Shown: in pieces, positions 8,255 through 17,361 of the stretch
Layout of the letters: the number at the start of each line of letters is the position of its first letter
Position numbering within the stretch: position 1 is the first letter of the stretch
From: Dyadobacter jiangsuensis
Lineage (GTDB): Bacteria > Bacteroidota > Bacteroidia > Cytophagales > Spirosomataceae
Direction of reading: 5' to 3'
NCBI RefSeq assembly: GCF_003014695.1
Contig: NZ_PYAS01000011.1
Coordinates: forward strand, 186,001-250,000
Length of the DNA stretch: 64,000 nucleotides
Notes under the pieces: model-generated
The model's input: only the letters and a program-made list of their open reading frames with translations
What the model was told of the DNA's origin: nothing
Databases searched by the model: none
Made by a program: the position numbers and the translations under genes

Positions 8255-9485
8255 CCGTCTCGACGGCACTAGCCTGGGGCAACGTAATAAACCTCGTGAG
8301 CACGGTACTGACGAAGTACAAAATCGCCAGCGTCCAGGCGACGCCTTCGCTGCCGATGGAGCCGATGAACAGCCCTACGATGGCCGGGCCGATGAATACC
8401 GGCAGGCCAGCGCCGAGGTTCAGGATCGCCATAGCGGCACCTTTTTCTTCTTTTACCAATGACGGTACCAATGCGGAGAGCGGCACATAGCCGGCGAGTA
8501 GGCCGCCCCAGAGAATGCCTGGGATGAGGATCAGCCAGAAGTTGCCCTCGAAAAGGGCCGGCGAATAGTAAAAGAGCAGGGTGCTCACGCCGCAGCCGAA
8601 GCCGCCGAACCACATAATGGTATTCTGCCAGCCCAGGCGGTCGCCTACGAAGCCGAAAATGAGGTTGAAAATGATGTTACTGGTAAAAATGGTACCCCAT
8701 ATCCACAGCCATTCCTGCGTGGATAGCCCGTGCTCGGCCATGTACGTGGGCAGGAACACCGGGAATGCAAACTGGGCCGTGGTGTTGATAATGCGTACAA
8801 TGCCGCCGATCAGCACTTTCGGTTCTTCGCGGATAATGGTGAAACCTTTGAGCAGCTCTTTGGCTTTACCAGTCGCCTCGCCGGTGGAATGGAACTGGTC
8901 TTTGTTTAAAACCAATGCAAAAAATGCGCCGACCGACACCCAGAAAATAGAGCTCCAAAGGGTGTTCTGATAGCCGATCCGCTCGATGGCCCAGCTGGAA
9001 TAATAGGCACCGAATACATTGAGGCCCCCCGTAAACACAAACCAGAACCAGCCCACCGCCCGCCCGAGCGCGTTCTCCGGCGTGCGGTAGGTGATCCATA
9101 CCAGGAACGAATAGGCAAACAACGGATACCCGAATCCTCTGACCGCATAGGTAAGCAGCATGACGGGGAAATTCAGCGATTCCATGCCCAATCCTACAAA
9201 ACCGACCGTGCCGATCACATACAGCAAAATGCCCATCAGCATGGCCTTGCGCGGGCCATATCCTTCGGCCAGGACGCCCGAGAACCAGGACGAAATGGCG
9301 ATGGTAATGCCGTACACCGTGAAAAGCGATGCGGATTGCTGGATCGTCATGCCGCGGTCGAGGAGGTAGGGGCTGAGCCAGCCTTGCTCCACGCCGTCGC
9401 CCATCATGAAGATCAGGATGCCCAGATACCCCCAGGCGAGGTGCCTGGGTAATCCGATGCGGTCAAAGGGTGTCGTTGGTGTCAT
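8229..9485 (-). CDS. MFS transporter, polyol permease-like
   Basis: This 418-residue protein has about 12 hydrophobic segments. Its N-terminus (RIGLPRHLAWGYLGI, then FMMGDGVEQGWLSPYLL and QQSASLFTVYGITIAISSW) closely recalls the polyol permease branch of the major facilitator superfamily, which includes the Klebsiella ribitol and D-arabinitol carriers. FAYSFLVWITYRTPENALGRAVGWFWF supports this. It should import a sugar alcohol or related compound across the inner membrane by H+ symport. It lies 29 bases downstream of a TonB receptor and upstream of a dehydrogenase and kinases, so uptake and phosphorylation are probably coupled. The last codons (MVRSGQE) come from the repeat array, so the natural C-terminus has been rewritten. 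Confidence 0.88.
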   Translation of the reverse strand: MTPTTPFDRIGLPRHLAWGYLGILIFMMGDGVEQGWLSPYLLDRGMTIQQSASLFTVYGITIAISSWFSGVLAEGYGPRKAMLMGILLYVIGTVGFVGLGMESLNFPVMLLTYAVRGFGYPLFAYSFLVWITYRTPENALGRAVGWFWFVFTGGLNVFGAYYSSWAIERIGYQNTLWSSIFWVSVGAFFALVLNKDQFHSTGEATGKAKELLKGFTIIREEPKVLIGGIVRIINTTAQFAFPVFLPTYMAEHGLSTQEWLWIWGTIFTSNIIFNLIFGFVGDRLGWQNTIMWFGGFGCGVSTLLFYYSPALFEGNFWLILIPGILWGGLLAGYVPLSALVPSLVKEEKGAAMAILNLGAGLPVFIGPAIVGLFIGSIGSEGVAWTLAILYFVSTVLTRFITLPQASAVETEMVRSGQE

Positions 9486-9514
9486 TGTTGGATTGGTTTA
9501 GGAAAATGAAAAGG

Positions 9515-12500
9515 TCAGTTGAACGAATATCTCACACCCAGCTGAATGCGCCATGGCGTACCGCCGATCGGGCGGGTGGCGATATTTTGTACCGAATAGT
9601 TGTATTGCTGTTTCGCCTGGTCGAAGCCGGTGATGTTGAGCAGGTTGGTATTGCCTCGGTTGTAGTTGCGGCCCCATTCCTTGTTCAGGATGTTCAGGAA
9701 ATTGAATGCGTCGGCTGAAAATTCGAGGTTATGGCCTTTGGCAATGCTGAATGCCTTGGTCAGGCGCAGGTCCACTGTGGTATAGAATGGGTTGGAGCCG
9801 CCGTTCCGCTTGGCTACCTGTCCAATGTTGGAATTGATGTAGTCCTTTACGCTTTGATCCGTCTCCGGGTTGCTGAGCAAGTCGCTGATGCCCTTGCGGA
9901 TGTTTTCAGGTGTATTCGGGCTGTTGGGATCAAACACGTAAGCAAGGTCGTTGGTCAATACAAAATCACCATTCAAACTCGTGTTACCGCCCACCAGGAA
10001 ACTGTAACGGCTGCCGCCGATGCCGATGAGCGTCGCGCCGAGCTGGAAGCCTTTCCAGGACGGCGCTGCGCCGTTGATGACGAGTTTGTTGCGGAATTGC
10101 TGGTCGGAATAGCCGTAGTTGAGGTTGCGCGGATCGTCTTTCACCGGTAGGAATGTGGAAGTATTCGCTACGCAGCAGTTATAGGAAGAGTTATCCTTCG
10201 CCGAGTTGATGGTGTAGCTCGCATTGACGTACCCGTCATTTCCAATGCGAATGCTCGCGTCTGCGACAAATGTCAGCTGGTTGGACTCGCCGGTAGAAAT
10301 CAGTTCCAGTACCCGGCCCACATCCGCGGTTTTGCGCGATTGCAGCCAGTCGGTCACGCCTTTGGCCGAAATGGTCTTCGCGGGCACAAATACCCCACGG
10401 TTATCCTCATTGGCCAGCCTGAACGCCGGGTTGTCGGCCAGGTTACGATCCACATACACATAGTTGTGCACCGTGCGGCCCACGATCGCATTCAGTCCCA
10501 CGCGGATACGGTCGCCGAAGAAGTGGTTGTAATTGATATTGGCCTTGTAGGTGGTCGGTACCTGGAAATCCTTGTTCACCGCATTGATCGTCGAAATGTA
10601 GTTCACGCCGTCGGGAATGCCGGGGATGGTGGACGGATCGTTGCGGTAGGCATTGAAATCGGGTTTCGGAACTGCCGCGCCGGTGACGTCGATGGCGCCT
10701 ACCATCGTGCCGCTGTTCTGGATGTTGTTCACCTGCGCGTAGTAATGCGGCTGTGAAGAGAACATCCCGCCGCCGATTTTAAGAATATCCTTCTTGCGGC
10801 CTCCCATGTCCCATGTCACCTGGAAACGTGGCTGGATATTGTTCCAATCCTGCGGTTTAATGTCCGTACGGACACCCAACGTCTTGTCGACGGTCGCATT
10901 GTATTCGCCGTTGGTGAGGAATGCCGTGGCATCGTAGCGAACGCCGAGCACGACGTTCAGGTCGCGGATCGGGTTGTATTCAGCTTGCGCAAATGCGGAA
11001 ATGTCGAGCACGGTTTGCTCCACGATCGGCGCGCCTTTCAACGGCACCTCGCGAGCGTAGCGGTACGGGCGCAATGCGGCCAGGTCGTTGAGGCTGTTGA
11101 AGAAGAAACGGCCATTCTGCTCGCTGGACAGGTAGGTTTCCATGTAAGTGAGCATATTGTCGGTACCGAAGGTGAAATTGACTTTGTCGGTATTCCAATA
11201 GGCTGTATTGCTCAAATGTACCTGCTTCATGCGGTTGGACTCGGGGCTGAAACGCTGCCCGCCGAACTGTACCGACTTTGTTTGCGTCGCATTCGGGTTG
11301 GCCTCCGTCGGGAAAGGGGAAGTTACATTCACGATCGCGCGCGGGATGTTCGAAAACGGCAGGTAGCTCTGCGGCGTTTTCGGTTTGTAGGAGTACATAT
11401 ATTGTACCTTGAACTCGTTGGTTAGCCTCGGATTGAGCGACGAGCGCAAAGCGGCCATTGCGGTGGTCGATACGTCCTTGAAATTGTTGTAGGATTCCAG
11501 CAGGTTGATATTCGAGTTATCGCCTTCGTTGAATGGCGAAACGTACCGGGTGGTGTTGCTGCGCAATGTCAGCTTGTGCTTCTGGTTGATCTGCCAGTCG
11601 AGGCGCACGAACGCCGTGTTGGTCGTGGTTTTGCGTGGAAACTGGCCGTATTGCTGGCCTTTCAACCCGTAAAGCTCGGAGGCAATGCGGATGAGCTTGT
11701 CGAGCGTGTCCTTGCGGATACCGTACCGCTGCTCGTCGTCGGCGCTTTTGATATCGGCGATTACGAGCGGCTGGCTGGCATCCTGGCGGTCGTAGGCGAT
11801 GAAGAAATGCAGTTTATCCTTTATCAATGGACCTCCCAGGCTAAAACCCGACTGGTAATTGCTGAAATCTTGCTCGCGCTTCACGCCGCGGATGTCGTAG
11901 CCGCTGGATAGTGTGTTGTTCCTGAAATAGAGGAATGCCGAGCCTTCCAGTTTGTTAGTACCGCTTTTGGTCACTGCGCTGATCGCCCCGCCCGATTGCC
12001 GGCCCTGGGTGACGTCATAATCATTGGTAATCACCTTGTATTCACGGATCGCTTCGAGGGAAATGGCGTAAGGCCCTTCCGCGACGGTACCATTGGTCCA
12101 TTGGTTCTTGGCATTCATCCCGTCGATCGTCACGTTCGCGCCGGTCGCACGCTGGCCGCCGAAACTGAAATTGTCGCCACCTTGCAAGGGAGACAGGTTA
12201 TTAAGCCGTGTAAAGTTGCGGCCCTCATTAGGCAGACTTTTGATCTGCGCGGCGGTGATGGAAGTGGAAGCTCCGGCCTGCTGCACTTCCTTCGTAAATC
12301 CTTTTTCGGAAATGACTACCTCTTTTAAAGCGGTTTCGGAAGCGGAAAGGACGATGTCTACATTCAATTTGTCGCCGTAGTTGAGTGAATAGCCGGTCTG
12401 TTTCACCGTTTGGAGCCCAACAAAGGACGCGCTGATTGAATAGGGCTTGCCCAACGGCAGCTGGTGCAGAACGTACTCGCCTTTGGCATTGGTAATGGTA

Positions 12501-12688
12501 TGGGTTTCAAAACCGGTTCCATCGTTACGGATCGTAATGGTGGCGCCGGGAAGCAGTTCATTGTTCGTGGCGTCTCTCACCGTGCCCGTAATCGAGGCAT
12601 CGGTAGCCTGTGCATGCACGCTATGCGCTCCCGAAAGCAGCGCCAGCAGCAGCATGAAGGCTGTCAAATAAGTGTTGAAGGATTTCAT
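9515..12688 (-). CDS. TonB-dependent outer-membrane receptor with carboxypeptidase-regulatory N-terminus
   Basis: This 1057-residue protein starts with a signal peptide ending near HSVHAQ. A carboxypeptidase-regulatory-like beta-sandwich follows (SITGTVRDATNNELLPGATI, about residues 32-115), then a plug domain (FSFGGQRATGANVTIDGMNA) and a long beta-barrel ending in an aromatic C-terminus (QLGVRYSFN). Such receptors take up large or scarce solutes using TonB energy. It has no SusD partner, unlike glycan systems. It is the first gene of the catabolic cluster and 29 bases upstream of the MFS carrier, so it likely brings the same substrate, or a conjugate of it, across the outer membrane. Confidence 0.93.
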   Translation of the reverse strand: MKSFNTYLTAFMLLLALLSGAHSVHAQATDASITGTVRDATNNELLPGATITIRNDGTGFETHTITNAKGEYVLHQLPLGKPYSISASFVGLQTVKQTGYSLNYGDKLNVDIVLSASETALKEVVISEKGFTKEVQQAGASTSITAAQIKSLPNEGRNFTRLNNLSPLQGGDNFSFGGQRATGANVTIDGMNAKNQWTNGTVAEGPYAISLEAIREYKVITNDYDVTQGRQSGGAISAVTKSGTNKLEGSAFLYFRNNTLSSGYDIRGVKREQDFSNYQSGFSLGGPLIKDKLHFFIAYDRQDASQPLVIADIKSADDEQRYGIRKDTLDKLIRIASELYGLKGQQYGQFPRKTTTNTAFVRLDWQINQKHKLTLRSNTTRYVSPFNEGDNSNINLLESYNNFKDVSTTAMAALRSSLNPRLTNEFKVQYMYSYKPKTPQSYLPFSNIPRAIVNVTSPFPTEANPNATQTKSVQFGGQRFSPESNRMKQVHLSNTAYWNTDKVNFTFGTDNMLTYMETYLSSEQNGRFFFNSLNDLAALRPYRYAREVPLKGAPIVEQTVLDISAFAQAEYNPIRDLNVVLGVRYDATAFLTNGEYNATVDKTLGVRTDIKPQDWNNIQPRFQVTWDMGGRKKDILKIGGGMFSSQPHYYAQVNNIQNSGTMVGAIDVTGAAVPKPDFNAYRNDPSTIPGIPDGVNYISTINAVNKDFQVPTTYKANINYNHFFGDRIRVGLNAIVGRTVHNYVYVDRNLADNPAFRLANEDNRGVFVPAKTISAKGVTDWLQSRKTADVGRVLELISTGESNQLTFVADASIRIGNDGYVNASYTINSAKDNSSYNCCVANTSTFLPVKDDPRNLNYGYSDQQFRNKLVINGAAPSWKGFQLGATLIGIGGSRYSFLVGGNTSLNGDFVLTNDLAYVFDPNSPNTPENIRKGISDLLSNPETDQSVKDYINSNIGQVAKRNGGSNPFYTTVDLRLTKAFSIAKGHNLEFSADAFNFLNILNKEWGRNYNRGNTNLLNITGFDQAKQQYNYSVQNIATRPIGGTPWRIQLGVRYSFN

Positions 12689-13088
12689 AGGGGATTGAGT
12701 AGATCTAAATTTTACATTTTCATAATCATGTGTTAAAATTTATTTCACTTTTCGATCGGCATCCGGCGCCTTGGAGGCTTTTCGAATCACTTTTTGGTAT
12801 AATTGGCATAAAAACCATGAAATATTATAGCCAAAGAGCAATGCAAACAAAGTGAAATTAAATTATTTAAACAAAATTAAAGTTTTTTAAAGTAAATGAA
12901 ACTATTGCATCGGAATGATAACAATATGATAATACCGGCCCATGGTAGTAATCCGGGCGGTTTTTAGTCTTTATATTGTATTATTTTTATTTGAAAAATA
13001 AATCTGGCGGTATGATTGGGGCCGGGAGTGTGAGTGGGTTTCCGTGTTCGGGAAACTATGGTTATACTTGCTTTCAAAGTGTATCGAA
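12689..13088. promoter_or_regulatory. Divergent control region between TonB receptor and DeoR genes, with repeated AAAGTGAAAT boxes
   Basis: This 400-base AT-rich gap holds no gene. The 10-mer AAAGTGAAAT occurs at 12849-12858 and, inverted, at 12743-12752, each followed by an AT stretch ending in AATT. A weaker form, AAAGTAAATGAAA, lies near 12889. Placed between the cluster and its divergent DeoR-type regulator, these are reasonable operator candidates. No convincing TTTG/TAnnTTTG promoter pair was found here. Confidence 0.4.
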
Positions 13089-13856
13089 ATGACTATTACG
13101 GAAAGGCATCAATTCATTTTGCAGGAGCTGAAAAGGGCGGGTACGGTGAGTATCGTGCAACTCTCGGAGCAAATGCAGGTTTCCGGCGTGACGATCCGGA
13201 AGGATCTGAAACTCCTCGAAGACAAAAATCTGCTGTTCAGAACGCACGGCGGAGGTTCGCTCAATAATCCTTACGCGGTAGAGCGGCCGATTAATGAGAA
13301 GGAATTTATCAACTCCGACGAGAAGCAAAGCATCGCGCGTGAGGCATTAACGCTGATCCGGCAGACGGATTCGATCATGATCGGCTCGGGAACGACGGTG
13401 TTCGAGCTGGCGCGCTGCCTGCATCCGACCAAGCAGATCACGGTGATCACGCCGGCTGTGAAGGTGACATTGGAGCTCAGCAACCGGCCGAATGTGGAGG
13501 TGCTGCAACTAGGCGGGCTGATTCGCCAGAACTCGTCGTCGGTGGCTGGTTCTTATGCCGAGTATATTCTCGATCATATTTCGTGCGGCGTGCTTTTTAT
13601 CGGCGTCGACGGGATAGACTTCGATTTCGGGCTGTCGATCAGCAACCTGACGGAGGCGGGTTTAAACCAAAAAATGATCAGCACCGCGCAGATTGTGGTG
13701 GTACTGGCCGATCACACAAAGTTTGGCAAGCGGGGGATTGGGAAAATTTGCGACCTCGACCAGGTGCAGTACATCGTGACCGATGCCGGCGTGTCGGACG
13801 AGGCCGTCAAATCCCTGGAAGACCGAGGCGTGAAGGTGCTGGTCGCAGGAAGATAG
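13089..13856 (+). CDS. DeoR/GlpR-family transcriptional regulator
   Basis: This 255-residue protein has the DeoR winged HTH at its N-terminus: ERHQFILQELKRAGTVSIVQLSEQM, then VSGVTIRKDLKLLED and the HGGGS turn. The DeoRC sensor domain follows, with GSGTTVFELARCL and GVDGIDFDFGLSISN. DeoR proteins repress sugar operons and are released by a phosphorylated sugar. I start at the ATG at 13089 (MTITERHQFIL), where the family usually begins; an ATG 45 bases upstream would add an unlikely hydrophobic tail. It is divergent from the TonB-transporter-kinase cluster and is the natural candidate to control it. Confidence 0.88.
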   Translation: MTITERHQFILQELKRAGTVSIVQLSEQMQVSGVTIRKDLKLLEDKNLLFRTHGGGSLNNPYAVERPINEKEFINSDEKQSIAREALTLIRQTDSIMIGSGTTVFELARCLHPTKQITVITPAVKVTLELSNRPNVEVLQLGGLIRQNSSSVAGSYAEYILDHISCGVLFIGVDGIDFDFGLSISNLTEAGLNQKMISTAQIVVVLADHTKFGKRGIGKICDLDQVQYIVTDAGVSDEAVKSLEDRGVKVLVAGR

Positions 13857-13885
13857 GTGAGGGTTTAGGTATGTAAGTCTGCTCT

Positions 13886-15112
13886 TTAATCCATTTTATC
13901 CGCCAACTCGTAGCTTAATTTGAGCTGCTTCCGGGTTGATGCGGTGAGTTCGCGTTTGGCCAATGCGTGGCATTCGTAAGTAGCATCCGCGAACATCATC
14001 TGTTGCGGCGGCGTTTTTTGCGTAGCCGCCGACGGGCCGCGCAATGCGCCCACAAGCCCCATCTCGCGTGCCACGTATACATAGCGTATGGCGTCGATCA
14101 CCACACCTGCCGAGTTGGGTGAGTCTTGTACAGAAAGTTGTGCGTCGAGCGTCACCGGCGAGCCCATGAAGCCTTCCAGTTCCAGCCGGAAATTGGCTAC
14201 TTTGTTGTCGCCGTAAAATGCGATGTATTCCGATGGCCCGGCGTGCAGGAAACTGTCGGTGGTAGAAATGCCGCGGATGTCGTTTTGGGCGCGGATCACA
14301 TTCTCTTTCGAGATTTTCTTCGATTTCAGGCGGTTCTTGTCTTCCATGTTCAGGAAGTCGGTATTGCCGCCGACGTTACGCTGAATGTGTGCTTTTACAT
14401 GGTGGCCGCGCTCGAAGGCCAGTTCCTGCAACATTTGCGACAATATACTCGCTCCAAACTGGCTCCGCATGTCGTCGCCGATGAGCGGAATACCCGCGTT
14501 AATAAATTTCTGCTCCCATTCCGGATCCGATGCAATGAATACCGGAATGCAGTTCACCAGCGAAATGCCGAGTTCAAGACAGATTTCGGCGTAAAACTCC
14601 GTTGCCAGCTGCGAACCGACCGGCAGGTAGTTGATCAGCACTTCGGCTTCGTGTGCTTGCAGGTGCGTGACGATTTCCTGGCGGATGCTGGCGGTCAATG
14701 CTTCGTTATAGGCTTCGCCGCTCGTCAGCAAATCCGTAGATTTCAATTCTTCCTTTACTACAAAACGATTGTCGGCCGGGTAGGCGAGCATTTGCGGCGA
14801 AACGCCGTCGAGTACCGGTGATCGGTAAACCGGTGCTTCGGTGGTAATGTCGGTGTAGAGTTCGATTGCGCAATTGGGTTTTGTGAAAATGGCATCTTTC
14901 AGTTTCAACCCGATTTTACGCTCGTCGACCTCGAAGCCGCAGACGAATTCGATGTTTGCGGCGCGGTAGCCACCGATATTGTCGGCCATTAATCCCGAGG
15001 TTTTTTCGGAGTAGCGTGTATAGTATTCAACGCCTTGTACGAGCGAGCTGGCGCAGTTTCCTACGCCCACAATCGCCACTTTTATCTTTTGATCAATATT
15101 TGACATTTCCAA
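13886..15112 (-). CDS. ino1: Inositol-3-phosphate synthase
   Basis: This 408-residue protein has the NAD-binding start VAIVGVGNCASSLVQGVEYY and the SQFGASILSQML and RNVGGNTDFLNMED motifs of myo-inositol-1-phosphate synthases of the actinobacterial/Bacteroidota type. It converts glucose-6-phosphate to inositol-3-phosphate, the first step to inositol lipids or soluble inositol compounds. The start could be Met1 or Met3. It is convergent with the DeoR gene. An AT-rich upstream region and a perfect LacI-type palindrome about 115 bases upstream suggest separate control. Whether its product is linked to the neighbouring polyol cluster is open. Confidence 0.9.
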   Translation of the reverse strand: MEMSNIDQKIKVAIVGVGNCASSLVQGVEYYTRYSEKTSGLMADNIGGYRAANIEFVCGFEVDERKIGLKLKDAIFTKPNCAIELYTDITTEAPVYRSPVLDGVSPQMLAYPADNRFVVKEELKSTDLLTSGEAYNEALTASIRQEIVTHLQAHEAEVLINYLPVGSQLATEFYAEICLELGISLVNCIPVFIASDPEWEQKFINAGIPLIGDDMRSQFGASILSQMLQELAFERGHHVKAHIQRNVGGNTDFLNMEDKNRLKSKKISKENVIRAQNDIRGISTTDSFLHAGPSEYIAFYGDNKVANFRLELEGFMGSPVTLDAQLSVQDSPNSAGVVIDAIRYVYVAREMGLVGALRGPSAATQKTPPQQMMFADATYECHALAKRELTASTRKQLKLSYELADKMD

Positions 15113-15225
15113 TAATCTAAGTTTATGATGAAAATTTATTTTTAAAATATTTTAAAATACATAAAATGCTTGAATTTGAATCAAAATAAAGCATTGATTA
15201 CTGGAAATGCAACTGTAAGTAGATA

Positions 15226-15247
15226 TTTATGCAAACGTTTGCATAAA
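15226..15247. promoter_or_regulatory. Perfect 22-bp palindrome, LacI-family operator type
   Basis: The half-site TTTATGCAAAC at 15226-15236 is followed by its exact reverse complement. The core GCAAACGTTTGC is the kind bound by LacI/PurR-family repressors. It lies about 115 bases upstream of ino1 and 48 bases past the end of the esterase gene. No LacI-type gene is in the window, so the regulator must be elsewhere. Confidence 0.7.
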
Positions 15248-15294
15248 GTAAAATGTGTTTGATTTTAGATATATTGACAATGCGGTAAAACTCG

Positions 15295-16590
15295 TTACAA
15301 ATACTTTTGCATATAACGTACAAACATCTTCCAATCCTCCGGCAGCACCGTATGGCCTCCCTCGTGCATGTAGTACCCGAGTTGGTTCATGAGTAACGAA
15401 GTATCCCCCGCAGCCGGCATCACAGTCGAATCCGACGGTGCCGTTTTCCCGAAAAGCCGGTAAACAGGTGCGGCGGCAATCGCCGAGAGGAATTCGCCCT
15501 TCGGATCGGACCAGTAATCCGTGCTTCCTGTTTGCAGTAACAACGGCCGTGGGGCCATGAGCGCTACCAGCATATGCGCGTCGATGGGCATCGCATTTAC
15601 CTTGTCGGCCCAGGCGTGATAGTTGGGGGCAAACTGGTACAAATACCGCGACGGATCCGAAATATGCCGGATCGTCTCGCCATAATTCCGGCGTGCCAAT
15701 GCGGCACCGCCTTCCCCGGAAATGCTGGCGATCACCATTTTGAAGCGTTGATCGTGAATGCCCGCCCAAAGCACCGTTTTACCGAGCCTCGAAGCGCCTT
15801 GCAGTGCAATGCGTTTGCTGTCGATTTGCTTATCAGTTTCGAAATAGTCCATCGCGCGACTGAGCCCCCAGCCCCAGGCCGCGATCGCTCCCCATTCGTT
15901 GGCAGCCGGCTCCGACTGCCCTGGTTTCAAATAGGTTTTGCGGATGCCGTAAGGCAGCCCGTCCTTGAAATCGGGTTCGATATCTCCGTAATACACCGTC
16001 GCGAAGCCAAAGCCTGCGTCTATGAACTGCTCGACATTCAGTTTCCCGAATGGCGTAGGCTTGTCGGCCTTTACTTTTTTGCCCTCCTTGTTCCAGATCT
16101 CGCCCACGCGCAGGCCACTGTCTTCGATCATCTGGTTGTAAGCCGCGAAGGAAATGTTCATCAAAAGTGGCGTCGGTTTGCTCGCTTTCGCCGGGAGGTA
16201 TATCAGCAGGTTCATCTTATGATCCGACGTGTCTTTCGTGAAATACACCGTCACCTGCTTGCGAATCGCCTTTCCATTGAATGCGGGCGTGCCCTCGTCG
16301 AAAATGTGGAATGCCAGATCTTTCGGTCTGGGCGGCATTTTGCCGAACTGGTTTTCTTCCACAAGGCGCAGCAGTTCCGGACGACGCTTCTCGTTCCACT
16401 GCCTAGCTGTCGCGACAGGCTTACCGTCGGTAGTTTTCAGGAGTTCGGGTAATGTGTAAGTTCCGACGGAATCTTCATTGTAATTAACAGGAAAACCGGC
16501 TACGACCGTTGGGCGGTTTGCTACTTGCTGCTGCGCGAATGCGCCCGACGAGGCGGCGAGAAGGAGCGCCGGTAAGAGTTTTATTTTCAT
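15295..16590 (-). CDS. Secreted alpha/beta hydrolase of the CE15 glucuronoyl esterase type
   Basis: This 431-residue protein has a signal peptide ending near SSGAFA. The nucleophile elbow GASRLGK (Ser267) followed by TVLWAG is the hallmark of carbohydrate esterase family 15, whose bacterial members cleave ester bonds between glucuronic acid on xylan and lignin alcohols. SGEGGAALARR and a C-terminal HEGGHTVLPEDW (His409/His413) provide likely acid and His residues. No xylanase or SusCD pair is nearby, so it appears to be a lone esterase. A LacI-type operator lies just past its 3' end and probably belongs to ino1. The family call is firm; the exact ester is not known. Confidence 0.8.
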   Translation of the reverse strand: MKIKLLPALLLAASSGAFAQQQVANRPTVVAGFPVNYNEDSVGTYTLPELLKTTDGKPVATARQWNEKRRPELLRLVEENQFGKMPPRPKDLAFHIFDEGTPAFNGKAIRKQVTVYFTKDTSDHKMNLLIYLPAKASKPTPLLMNISFAAYNQMIEDSGLRVGEIWNKEGKKVKADKPTPFGKLNVEQFIDAGFGFATVYYGDIEPDFKDGLPYGIRKTYLKPGQSEPAANEWGAIAAWGWGLSRAMDYFETDKQIDSKRIALQGASRLGKTVLWAGIHDQRFKMVIASISGEGGAALARRNYGETIRHISDPSRYLYQFAPNYHAWADKVNAMPIDAHMLVALMAPRPLLLQTGSTDYWSDPKGEFLSAIAAAPVYRLFGKTAPSDSTVMPAAGDTSLLMNQLGYYMHEGGHTVLPEDWKMFVRYMQKYL

Positions 16591-16682
16591 GGGATTAGGA
16601 GCTTGGTTATGTTAAAGCGTCCTAATAAGTCGTGGGGCGAGGAAGGTTACTTGCTTTGTTTTTAGAGAGTAGCGGTAAAAGT

Positions 16683-16708
16683 AAAAAGCCAGACTTGGAG
16701 CCTGGCTT
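16683..16708 (-). terminator. Rho-independent terminator
   Basis: On the minus strand the 7-bp stem AAGCCAG / CTGGCTT with a 9-base loop is followed by TTTTTACTTTT. It lies downstream of the 108-residue gene and upstream of the CE15 esterase, so the two are probably separate transcripts. Confidence 0.75.
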
Positions 16709-16734
16709 GGGGAGCATATGATGCGTTTTAGTAC

Positions 16735-17061
16735 CTAAAATTCGTCATCAACCTTTTGCTTAAGAAGAACTATGCGTTCGGCAATTTCCAGGCATTCGTC
16801 TTTGGACATCTGGCCTATCGTGTTTTTAACCGCATTCATCATTACCCTGCCCTCGTCGTCATAGGCGATACCCGACCGCGTTACCGTATTGCAAAGGTCG
16901 TCCCATTCAGGTGCAAGTTTGTCGGAGAACATCCTGGATGGGATAATCTTGAAGTAGGCGTGCATGGATAACAGGTCGGCCCGGCACCGGTTAGGGTCGA
17001 GGGTCAGGCCTTCGACGAATTTTGAAAGTTCGACGTAAGCAAAGAGATTAGAATGTTTCAT
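16735..17061 (-). CDS. Hypothetical protein, 108 residues
   Basis: I do not recognise a family. The protein is soluble and mostly helical by appearance, rich in charged residues, with no signal peptide and no cysteine pair. The C-terminal half (NTIGQMSKDECLEIAERIVLLKQKVDD) looks like an amphipathic helix hairpin. A good terminator follows the stop, which supports a real gene. It stands between the CE15 esterase and a lipoprotein gene on the same strand, about 300 bases from the latter. Confidence 0.6.
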   Translation of the reverse strand: MKHSNLFAYVELSKFVEGLTLDPNRCRADLLSMHAYFKIIPSRMFSDKLAPEWDDLCNTVTRSGIAYDDEGRVMMNAVKNTIGQMSKDECLEIAERIVLLKQKVDDEF

Positions 17062-17252
17062 GAATGGAGGGATGGATTTGAAATAGCATAACCTATTGAT
17101 TGTAAATGTATCTTTTTACGCGTTACAGGCCAAATAGGGCTATTTTCGAGGAGTCGGTCGCTGGCGCAGCGGATTTTATAGTTGCCTAATTTTTAGATAA
17201 TTAGTAACTAATTCTACAAAAACCGTTTATGAAGAAAATGAGGGTAACTTAT

Positions 17253-17357
17253 TTAACGGTAAGGATGTCCTTGCATTACCATTGAAGCGACCAGCAGGGA
17301 AATTCCGGCAAGCAAGCCGACTTCCCATTTCGAATTATGGTATTTGATATTCAGCAC
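17253..17357 (-). CDS. Possible 34-residue membrane peptide
   Basis: A GTG at 17357 opens a frame of 34 codons ending at a TAA. Its middle (WEVGLLAGISLLVASMVM) is one hydrophobic segment with charged ends, as in small membrane proteins. It starts 5 bases after the stop of the lipoprotein gene and could be coupled to it. No homologue is known to me, and the start codon is not ATG, so this is tentative. Confidence 0.3.
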   Translation of the reverse strand: MLNIKYHNSKWEVGLLAGISLLVASMVMQGHPYR

Positions 17358-17361
17358 TCGA

